From UBA2040 sp041674745 (GTDB taxonomy: Bacteria > Bacteroidota > Bacteroidia > Flavobacteriales_D > Crocinitomicaceae): a stretch of 64,000 bases of DNA. A model generated the notes under the pieces. The model saw only the letters and a list, made by a program, of their open reading frames with translations, was not told where the DNA came from and did no database searches. The translations under genes were made by a program, and so were the position numbers. Shown piece by piece: positions 18,905-26,153 of this stretch; positions within the stretch are counted from its first letter, which is position 1; each line of letters starts with the position of its first letter. The stretch is taken from positions 1 to 64,000 of the forward strand of contig JBAYVD010000013.1 in the NCBI GenBank assembly GCA_041674745.1, written 5' to 3'.

Positions 18905-20671
18905 TTAATCTTCCGCGTAAATAGAATCGAATTCTTTTTGGTATTTCGCCAAGATTATTTTTCGTTTTAGTTTTAGCGTTGGTGTTAGTTCGCCACCATC
19001 GATCGAGAATTCTTTTGCCAACAAACGGAACTGTTTAATTTTTTCCCATTGACCAAAACCTTCGTTGAATAAATCCACTTCTTTCTGAATTCGTTTTTGA
19101 ATGCGCTCGTTTGCGATGATTTTTTCATTGGTGGACAAATCTTCTTGGATTCCTTTTCGTTTGGCCCATTCCAATGCAAACGCAAAATTCGGAACAACCA
19201 AGGCAGAAGGAAATTTCTGTCCGTCGCCCATCACGTAAATTTGCTCAATAAAACGTGACTCTTTGAATTTGTTTTCCATCGCTTGAGGAATGATGTATTT
19301 CCCTCCAGAGGTTTTGAAAATTTCCTTTTTTCGATCGGTTATTTTTAAAAATATTCCTTCTTGAAATTCCCCGATATCACCCGTGTGGAACCATCCATCC
19401 GCATCGATTGCTTCCGCTGTGGCTTCTGGTAAATTGTAGTAACCCAACATCAAGTTTGGACCTTTTGTTAAAATTTCACCGTCTTCGGCAATTTTCACTT
19501 GTACATCTTCAATCAATGGACCAACACTTCCAAATCGAATGCCTCTTTTAAAGCAATTCACAGAAATTACAGGCGATGTTTCTGTTAAGCCATATCCTTC
19601 TAAAATTGGAATTTGTGCGGCATAAAAAACACGGGCTAAACGTGGCTGTAAGGCAGCGCTTCCAGAAGCAATCGCTTTCACGTGTCCACCCAAGGCTTCG
19701 CGCCATTTGGAGAAAATCAATTTCCTCGCAACCGCTAATTTTATTTTGTATCCCAAACTTTTTCCGGATAATTCATATTCCTCAGCTACCACCACTGCCC
19801 AGAAAAACAACTTTCGTTTGATTCCGGTCAATTCATCTCCTTTGGCCATAATTCGGTCATACACCTTTTCAATCAAACGAGGAACGGCTGTAAATACCAT
19901 TGGTTTGACTTCTCGAATATTGTCACCAATCGTATCCATGGATTCCGCAAAGTGAATGGAGCAGCCTAATTTCATGTACAAATAATGCAACATGCGCTCG
20001 TATACATGGCAAACGGGAAGGAAACTTAAAACCCTCGAATGATTGTCGGCAGGAATGGAATATTCTGCTGCTTCTGCATTGGAGAGAAGATTGTTGTGAG
20101 AAAGCATTACACCTTTTGGATTGCCGGTTGTACCCGATGTGTAAATAATGGTCACCAGATCTGCATTTTGAATCGCATCTTTTCTCGCTTGAATATCGCT
20201 ATCCGAAACACTGACGCCAAGTTCTTCAATGGTTGACCAATGATTCGCACCAGCGACATTGTCAAACGTAAAAAGTTTTTCAACACTCGGTGTTTGGGAT
20301 AAAATGGGGTTTATTTTATCGTGAAGTTCCTGATTTCCGACAAAACAAAACTTCAATTTTGAATCGTTGAATATGTAGATGTAATCATGAACCGAAATAT
20401 TAGGATACAGAGGAACCACAATGGCACCTACTTGTTGAATGGCAATATCCATAATGTTCCACTCGTAGCGATTGGATGATACCAAGCCAATAGTATCGCC
20501 GGGTTTTACATTCATAGCATACAATGCTTTTGAATAAATAGTGACCCGGTCTATAAACGATTTAGTGGAAAGCTTTTCCCAAATGCCATCCGTTTTTGTT
20601 ACAAACATGCCATCTTGAGGATAATTTTCCAGTTGATAATACGGTAAATCAAATAAACGAGTTGGTTTCAT
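18905..20671 (-). CDS. Long-chain fatty acid--CoA ligase (AMP-binding)
   Basis: Activates fatty acids to acyl-CoA through an acyl-adenylate. From the ATG at 20671 it has 588 residues. The AMP-binding P-loop reads YTSGTTGNPKGVMLSH, followed by GYGLTETSPV, GWFHTGDIGE and DRKKEIFKTSGGKYI, with the last containing the usual C-terminal hinge. An upstream in-frame ATG at 20749 would add 26 residues with no similarity to the family, so I prefer the internal start (MKPTRLFDLPYYQ). It resembles the FadD15/ACSL type common in Bacteroidota. It is a single gene with its own terminator. Confidence 0.92.
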   Translation of the reverse strand: MKPTRLFDLPYYQLENYPQDGMFVTKTDGIWEKLSTKSFIDRVTIYSKALYAMNVKPGDTIGLVSSNRYEWNIMDIAIQQVGAIVVPLYPNISVHDYIYIFNDSKLKFCFVGNQELHDKINPILSQTPSVEKLFTFDNVAGANHWSTIEELGVSVSDSDIQARKDAIQNADLVTIIYTSGTTGNPKGVMLSHNNLLSNAEAAEYSIPADNHSRVLSFLPVCHVYERMLHYLYMKLGCSIHFAESMDTIGDNIREVKPMVFTAVPRLIEKVYDRIMAKGDELTGIKRKLFFWAVVVAEEYELSGKSLGYKIKLAVARKLIFSKWREALGGHVKAIASGSAALQPRLARVFYAAQIPILEGYGLTETSPVISVNCFKRGIRFGSVGPLIEDVQVKIAEDGEILTKGPNLMLGYYNLPEATAEAIDADGWFHTGDIGEFQEGIFLKITDRKKEIFKTSGGKYIIPQAMENKFKESRFIEQIYVMGDGQKFPSALVVPNFAFALEWAKRKGIQEDLSTNEKIIANERIQKRIQKEVDLFNEGFGQWEKIKQFRLLAKEFSIDGGELTPTLKLKRKIILAKYQKEFDSIYAED

Positions 20672-20881
20672 AGAGTTTTTTTTATTTGCAAATAACGAAT
20701 ATAAGCAATTCATATAGGTTTCACAATCTTTTGCGAATCTGTGTAACAAACCTATAGACCATCACTATAATGTTACGGATTTGTTATTTTTTTTCATAAC
20801 TTTCGGATTCGAAATTAAAATTTTTCGACCTGTAACTTTTAGCATACCGGAATTGTTTAACTGTTAACGTGCAAAGAACAT

Positions 20882-21367
20882 TTGAAAAGAAATGAGTACA
20901 ATATCGCTATAAAAAATCACGCCAATGCGCTTTACGGCTATGCATTGAAATTCCTTCGGGATAGTGAGAATGCGCAAGATATTGTACAAGATGTTTTTGA
21001 AAAATTGTGGCTCAATCGCAAAAAAGTGGAGTTAGAGAAGGCAAAAAGTTGGATGTTTACCACCGCTTTTCACGCCATGCTCAACTTCAACAAGAAGCGA
21101 AGTAGAATGGAGTATGATTCAGAAAGTTTACCCGAACGAGGGTCCAATGAAAAAAATCTTTTTGAATTGAATCAAGTGGTGGATCGAGCAGTCAGTATTC
21201 TGCCTCCACTTCAAAAGAGCATCATTCTATTGAGAGATTTGGAAGGGTATTCTTACCAAGAAATTGGTGAAATACTCGAACTTTCAGAGTCGCAAGTGAA
21301 AGTTTATTTGTTTAGAGCACGGAATAAAATTAAAAAGCAGTTAAAAGATTCAACGAAGTTGGTATGA
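20882..21367 (+). CDS. ECF-type RNA polymerase sigma factor (locus A)
   Basis: Sigma-70 family factor of the extracytoplasmic-function group, 161 residues. Region 2 (about 8-80) contains LYGYALKFLRDSENAQDIVQ and the W of KLWLNR. Region 4 (about 105-155) contains LPPLQKSIILLRDLEGYSYQ and IGEILELSESQVKVYLFRAR. The only start that keeps region 2 is a TTG at 20882. An ATG at 20892 is out of frame and closes after six codons. The stop overlaps the start of the next gene by 4 bp (ATGA), so the sigma factor and its presumed anti-sigma partner are translationally coupled. Upstream I see TAACTTTC and TGTAACTTTT boxes but no confident promoter. Confidence 0.93.
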   Translation: MKRNEYNIAIKNHANALYGYALKFLRDSENAQDIVQDVFEKLWLNRKKVELEKAKSWMFTTAFHAMLNFNKKRSRMEYDSESLPERGSNEKNLFELNQVVDRAVSILPPLQKSIILLRDLEGYSYQEIGEILELSESQVKVYLFRARNKIKKQLKDSTKLV

Positions 21368-23049
21368 GTAACCCGTCTTTCGACAACATAGACAAATGGC
21401 TTTTTGAGTATGCTGAGGGAAATCTTTCCACCAGTCAGGAAACTCAATTGAAGCAATTTTTGTCTCAAAATCCCAGCCTAGAGCAGGATTTGGACGCTTG
21501 GCAATTCGCCAAAGTCGAGTCGACGAATGTTGTCTACCCGCATCTTGATAAACACATTAAAAAACCAATTGCCTGGATGATTCCAGCATTTGTTGCATCT
21601 GGCATACTTGTTTCTGGTGCGTTCGGCTTGCTTTCTTGGGATTCCGTGAATGCTGCTGAAGTCCCGTTCGCGGATGCTGCCCATACACTTGGTGATCGTG
21701 CAGTTGAAATGACTACTTCCAAAGGAGAAAGTTACTACTCAGCAAAAAAACAGAGCGAATCTATTCCATCGACTTTTAATTTATCAGGAATTGAATTCCC
21801 AGATTTTTTAAACATGAATAGTATGGGTTGCGGAGGTGTGATTGATTATTCAAATGATTTCCGTTATCGTACAAGTTATGGAGGCAATAACGCATTGCTT
21901 TTAGCGGATGGGATCGAAGAAAACGAAGCAGAAGAGAAACGTCAACTGGATAATTTGAGTAACACTGAATTGTCTGTTTCAGCCGACATTGAAGGGTCAA
22001 GTGAAAAAAGTCAACTGGAAACTTCGGGTTCCTCAGAAGGGAGTTCTCGAGCAGAGAATAAAATTTCTTCTACCTATAACAGTTCGTTTTCTTCAAAAGC
22101 GAAATCCTTTTTAAGAAAAGTGGTGCGAATGACGGAAAATCCGATTGCACTGCGAAACTCTAAAGATATTTATTATCATGTTCCAGGAATGCAAACCTTG
22201 GACGTGAGTTTTGGTTCTGCAGGTAGTTTGTTGCGCACACGCGTTCAGTCTATTTCTCGTATGCAATGGACCGGTCATAGTCAACAACAGTTCTCCAATC
22301 AACTTTCCGTCGATTCGTATGTGAAAAGTATTCGAGGTGGAATTGGCGTTCAAATGAACCATACGTATTATGGAAATGGCGAATACCAAGTAGGGCAATT
22401 TGCATTGACTTATTCACCAAAATTTGCCGTTTCAAAAAATGTTGTGATCGAGCCTGCCATTCGTTTCAAAATGGGTGATAAACGATTGTACAATCAGAAA
22501 ACTCTTCCGGGTCAGGCGGTGGAATTGGAGAGAGGAAACGTGCGAATTGTAGACAATGAGGGCGCGAATTCAGGAACTCAAAATTTATGGTACAAAGATA
22601 TCGGTCTTGGAATTGTGAGTAATACCAAGTGGTTTTCTGCTGGTTTTCAAATAGATAATCTAGGAAAGCACTATAACAATGCTTTTAACTCAAGTGATAG
22701 CGAAAATCGAGCAAAAAACCATATAACAGCAACATTAGGAACAGATTACGTATCTAGAACAAAATTATTTTCATTTTCACCGTACCTAATGTATCAAAAA
22801 GTGGAAAATTTATCTGAAATTTGGGGCGGCTCAATTTTTAGATACAAAAAAGTAACTTTTGGAGGAGGTTATTCTTCTCTTGGAGATTATGCTGGATCAT
22901 TTGGTATCAAAACCAATCGATTGATGGTAACCTATAATGCTGACTATTCACTTTCGGTATTATCAAATAAAAGGTTATTTTCGCAACAGCTTACAGTAAG
23001 AATTTTGACCAACAAAGGTCGTAATGATCAACGAATGCTAAATTTATAA
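21364..23049 (+). CDS. Predicted trans-envelope anti-sigma factor with PorP/SprF-like outer-membrane barrel
   Basis: A 561-residue protein with four parts. Residues 1-65 form a helical cytoplasmic segment typical of Bacteroidota anti-sigma factors (DKWLFEYAEGNLS, FLSQNPSLEQDLDAWQFAK) without zinc ligands. Residues 69-91 are a single membrane helix (AWMIPAFVASGILVSGAFG). Residues 95-255 are a low-complexity Ser/Glu/Asn linker. Residues 265-561 form a beta-rich domain that I align by eye with the neighbouring PorP/SprF protein (R..QW...F, then D.Y...IRGGIGVQ, then a YSP strand). This is the layout of the dual membrane-spanning anti-sigma factors (Dma) described in Bacteroides thetaiotaomicron; the PorP-like barrel is the novelty. 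It overlaps the sigma gene by 4 bp and precedes porP/sprF by 3 bp. The function is inferred from architecture. Confidence 0.8.
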   Translation: MSNPSFDNIDKWLFEYAEGNLSTSQETQLKQFLSQNPSLEQDLDAWQFAKVESTNVVYPHLDKHIKKPIAWMIPAFVASGILVSGAFGLLSWDSVNAAEVPFADAAHTLGDRAVEMTTSKGESYYSAKKQSESIPSTFNLSGIEFPDFLNMNSMGCGGVIDYSNDFRYRTSYGGNNALLLADGIEENEAEEKRQLDNLSNTELSVSADIEGSSEKSQLETSGSSEGSSRAENKISSTYNSSFSSKAKSFLRKVVRMTENPIALRNSKDIYYHVPGMQTLDVSFGSAGSLLRTRVQSISRMQWTGHSQQQFSNQLSVDSYVKSIRGGIGVQMNHTYYGNGEYQVGQFALTYSPKFAVSKNVVIEPAIRFKMGDKRLYNQKTLPGQAVELERGNVRIVDNEGANSGTQNLWYKDIGLGIVSNTKWFSAGFQIDNLGKHYNNAFNSSDSENRAKNHITATLGTDYVSRTKLFSFSPYLMYQKVENLSEIWGGSIFRYKKVTFGGGYSSLGDYAGSFGIKTNRLMVTYNADYSLSVLSNKRLFSQQLTVRILTNKGRNDQRMLNL

Positions 23050-23052
23050 AAC

Positions 23053-24009
23053 ATGAAAAAAATACTTTTTTCAAGCCTATTCATCCTTTCAGCTCTGGCA
23101 TCAAACGCCCAGGATTTAGAATTTACACAATTCTATGCGAATCCTATGTATTTGAATCCAGCGTTTGCAGGTTCCAATGGATGTGCTCGATTTGCTGCTA
23201 ACTATAGAAACCAATGGCCGGCACTTAGTGGAAACTATGTGAGTTATGCAGCAGCTTATGATCAATATTTTGACAATATTTCTGGAGGATTTGGTGTTAT
23301 CTTAACCAATGACGTGCAAGCGAAAACATTGAATACGACAAATTTGGGATTGGTTTATTCGTACCACTTGAGAATTAATCGTAAATGGACCGCTTTGTTG
23401 GGAGCGAAAGCAGCCTACACACAGAAATTTTTAGATTGGGATAAATTGACTTTCGGGGACATGATTGATCCAAGAAGAGGATTCATTTACTCAACGAATG
23501 ATGTACCAAGAGGTGGTTCAAGAGGTTTCTTTGATGCATCGGCAGGAACGGTTATTTACAACAAGAACTTTAACATTGGTTTTGCTGCCAATCACTTGAA
23601 TACGCCAAATGAATCGTTGATCGTTGGAGAATCTAAATTGCCAATGCGTTTTACAGCACACGCTTCGGCAAACATTCCATTGGGAGGGAATTCCAAATAC
23701 AAAAACGTTACGACCATTATGCCTAGTATTTTGTATTCTTACCAAAGAGGTTTCCAACAGTTGAACATCGGTACCTACGTGAAATACAGCAATTTTACTG
23801 CAGGTGCCTACTTCCGAAACAAAGATGCGTTTATCTTGACAATGGGAGTTCAAACAGATCAGTTTAGATTGGGATATAGCTATGACTTAACAGTTTCAAA
23901 GTTGAACAATGGTGTTTCTGCTGGTTCACATGAAATTTCAATGCAATACCTTGTAAAATGTAGAAAGAAATCAGTGAAATTTAGAACGATTTCTTGTCCT
24001 ACTTTCTAA
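23053..24009 (+). CDS. PorP/SprF family type IX secretion outer-membrane protein
   Basis: A 318-residue barrel with signal peptide (MKKILFSSLFILSALASNAQ) and the PorP/SprF hallmark QFYANPMYLNPAFAGSNG, followed by NYRNQWPAL, SGGFGVILTNDVQ and a family-typical Cys-flanked tail (KCRKKSVKFRTISCPTF). PorP is a T9SS component in Porphyromonas, and SprF paralogues in Flavobacterium serve individual cargo adhesins such as SprB. It is the third gene of the sigma/anti-sigma operon (3 bp gap) and is followed by a strong terminator. No large adhesin or other T9SS core gene is beside it, so it could be an accessory paralogue serving a cargo gene elsewhere. Confidence 0.93.
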   Translation: MKKILFSSLFILSALASNAQDLEFTQFYANPMYLNPAFAGSNGCARFAANYRNQWPALSGNYVSYAAAYDQYFDNISGGFGVILTNDVQAKTLNTTNLGLVYSYHLRINRKWTALLGAKAAYTQKFLDWDKLTFGDMIDPRRGFIYSTNDVPRGGSRGFFDASAGTVIYNKNFNIGFAANHLNTPNESLIVGESKLPMRFTAHASANIPLGGNSKYKNVTTIMPSILYSYQRGFQQLNIGTYVKYSNFTAGAYFRNKDAFILTMGVQTDQFRLGYSYDLTVSKLNNGVSAGSHEISMQYLVKCRKKSVKFRTISCPTF

Positions 24010-24032
24010 TCGAAAGAAAATAGATTAATATG

Positions 24033-24064
24033 AAAAGGCATCCAATTGGATGCCTTTTTTTTTT
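24033..24064 (+). terminator. Terminator of the sigma/anti-sigma/porP operon
   Basis: The stem AAAAGGCATCCAATTGGATG with its complement runs into ten T. It is one of the strongest hairpins in the window and closes the operon about 25 bases after the porP stop. Confidence 0.92.
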
Positions 24065-24256
24065 GTTGGTGATATCAATCATATGTATCATCTACATCGA
24101 TTGAAGAATGCTAGAAGGAATGAATCTACATTGGATAGAAGATTCTCCTTCAACTGAGCTAAAAGGCTTTTAAACCGGGCTTATACTAAAAGATACTTTC
24201 TAAACAAAGGTTGGTACGAATGAATCACAGGTAAAAGAGATGAAAATATTTGATGA
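24065..24256. other. Intergenic stretch with a tRNA D-arm-like fragment
   Basis: No gene is seen here. Read on the minus strand, 24141-24170 contains GCCTTTTAGCTCAGTTG, like the 5' part of a tRNA (acceptor end plus D arm). The anticodon and T arms that should follow do not form, so this is at most a tRNA remnant. Confidence 0.3.
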
Positions 24257-25885
24257 TTATTCTACCGAATAAACCGTTTTGCCCTTGATTACCGTTCGGT
24301 TGGCAAAATTCTCAATAAAGGTTGGACCTTCATTCATGGGGCGATCCAATACCACAAATGTTGCTTCTTTCCCCTTTTCTAAACTTCCTGTTTCATTTTC
24401 TCGGAACGCAGCAAAAGCTGCCCAAATGGTCATCCCTCGTAAACAATCATCCAAAGAGATGGCTTCTTTTGCTAGAAAACCATTGGTTGGAAAGTTGTCT
24501 GCATTTTTTCGTTGGGTTGCTGCGAAAATGGTAAGAAAAGGATTGACCCTTTCCACAGGGAAATCGGTTCCCAGCGCTAAAATTCCCGTTTGATTTAAGA
24601 TGGATTGATACGCATAGGCGCCGGCCATTCTTTCTTTCCCTAGTCGAACTTCAGCCCAGCGCTGATCGCTCACCGCATGCGTCGGTTGAACAGAAGGAAA
24701 AACACCGTATTGAGCAAACAAGGAAAAATCTTTTGGGTCCACCACTTGCGCATGTTCGATACGCCAGCGATGATCTTTGTTCACTTCATACGCCTTTTTG
24801 TACAAGTTCAATAAAATCGCATTTGCGGAATCACCAATGGCATGAGTGTTCAATTGATAATCGTGTTTCAAACAAAAATCGGCTAAATTGAGCATGTCTT
24901 CCATTCGGGTAGTTTGCACACCGATGTGATTGTGTTCGTCTGCGTATGGAGCTTTTAAGAGCGCTCCTCGCGATCCCAACGCACCATCTGCGAACATTTT
25001 GAAGCTGCGAATGTAAAAGTTGCCCCAATGGACTTTTCCATTCTTTTCAACGAATTTCCGATTTTCAGGACTGTCCATCAACATGGCGTAGACTTCAATC
25101 TCCAATTGTTTGTCGTCGACCATTTTTTTGAAAAGGGCAATTTCTTCATTTGAAATTCCGGCTTCATGAACGGACGTGATGCCATATTGCAAGAGTTCAT
25201 TTTGAATTTCAAGAACGGCTTCCATTCTTTCTTTCTGTGAAAATGGAGGGATGACTTTATTGACCGCTTCCATGGCGTTGTCAATTAAAATACCCGTGCA
25301 TTTTCCGTTTATGACTTTGACCATCCCACCGTAAAAACTGCTTTCAGGAGTGATGTTCGCCATTTTCAAAGCGGCATCGTTTGCCAACAATGTGTGCCCA
25401 TCTACTCGGTACAAACACACGGGGGTAGTTGGAAAAAGCTCATTCAATCGTTCATTATTGGGTAATTCCGTGTCGCCCCAAAGCGTTTGATCCCAGCCAT
25501 ATCCCGTAATGACTTTCCGATTGGATTTATCGGCGTATTTTTCCGTCAACACGAGTAGTTGATCCATCGATTTGCAGCCAAAAAGATTGACACTCAAAAG
25601 CATTTTTGCGTAGCTCATCAAATGGCCGTGCGCATCTATGAAACCAGGATAAACTTCTTTTCCGGCGGCATCAATGGTTTCTTCAGCGCTGTATTTGTTC
25701 AATATTTGGCGTTCCGGTCCAACTTCCAAAATTTTTCCGTCTTTGATAGCCATGGCTTGGTACACCTTGTTGCCATTGTCCATCGTGTGAATCTGAGCAT
25801 TGTGAATCACTAAATCAGCCGATTTGCTTTTCATGCAAGCGGTTAGGAGGATAAGTGAAAATAAAATGAGAAAGATATGGCGCAT
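24257..25885 (-). CDS. Amidohydrolase family lipoprotein (YtcJ-like)
   Basis: Metal-dependent hydrolase of the amidohydrolase_3/YtcJ group; the substrate is unknown, possibly an N-acyl or formamide-type compound. The 542 residues begin with a lipoprotein signal (ILLTACMKSKS, Cys17), then DLVIHNAQIHTMD of the urease-like beta-sandwich. The metal-binding HGH is in GFIDAHGHLMSY, with later His residues in EHAQVVD and the catalytic Asp in LGTDFPVE. The C-terminal GSLEKGKEATFVVLD closes the sandwich. The lipobox predicts attachment to a membrane, probably facing the periplasm. It is a single gene, and I see no clear terminator downstream of it. Confidence 0.9.
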   Translation of the reverse strand: MRHIFLILFSLILLTACMKSKSADLVIHNAQIHTMDNGNKVYQAMAIKDGKILEVGPERQILNKYSAEETIDAAGKEVYPGFIDAHGHLMSYAKMLLSVNLFGCKSMDQLLVLTEKYADKSNRKVITGYGWDQTLWGDTELPNNERLNELFPTTPVCLYRVDGHTLLANDAALKMANITPESSFYGGMVKVINGKCTGILIDNAMEAVNKVIPPFSQKERMEAVLEIQNELLQYGITSVHEAGISNEEIALFKKMVDDKQLEIEVYAMLMDSPENRKFVEKNGKVHWGNFYIRSFKMFADGALGSRGALLKAPYADEHNHIGVQTTRMEDMLNLADFCLKHDYQLNTHAIGDSANAILLNLYKKAYEVNKDHRWRIEHAQVVDPKDFSLFAQYGVFPSVQPTHAVSDQRWAEVRLGKERMAGAYAYQSILNQTGILALGTDFPVERVNPFLTIFAATQRKNADNFPTNGFLAKEAISLDDCLRGMTIWAAFAAFRENETGSLEKGKEATFVVLDRPMNEGPTFIENFANRTVIKGKTVYSVE

Positions 25886-26013
25886 GTTCGTTTGTTTGAA
25901 AGATAAAATTAAGAAGATTTTTAGGTTTGCCTAGTGATGGGGAGAAAGGGATAGAATTTTAAAAAGAAATTGACGTTCATCGCTGAATAATTTGGAATTT
26001 AATTTGAAATTCT

Positions 26014-26060
26014 AGATTTCCTCCCCCTCGGTCCCCTTCCAAAAAGGGGAAGTCAAATCT
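26014..26060. repeat. GC-rich hairpin element resembling a dispersed repeat
   Basis: Within an AT-rich 268-bp intergenic region sits a C/G-rich block (CTCCCCCTCGGTCCCCTTCC, then AAAAAGGGGAAG). CCCCTT pairs with AAGGGG, and flanking AGATTT at 26014 pairs with AAATCT at 26055. The composition is unlike its surroundings. It looks like a mobile or dispersed palindromic element, but only one copy is in the window. Confidence 0.4.
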
Positions 26061-26104
26061 CCAATAAGTTTTAATTCATGTAAAATTCGGTCTTTGATAA
26101 TTAC

Positions 26105-26133
26105 TTGAATCACCCTCAAATTCACTATCTTTG
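26105..26133 (+). promoter_or_regulatory. Bacteroidota-type promoter of valS
   Basis: TTG at 26105-26107, an 18-base spacer and TATCTTTG at 26126-26133 match the Bacteroidota -33/-7 consensus. The valS ATG follows 20 bases later at 26154. Confidence 0.75.
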
Positions 26134-26153
26134 TCGCTTAATTTTCAATAAAC

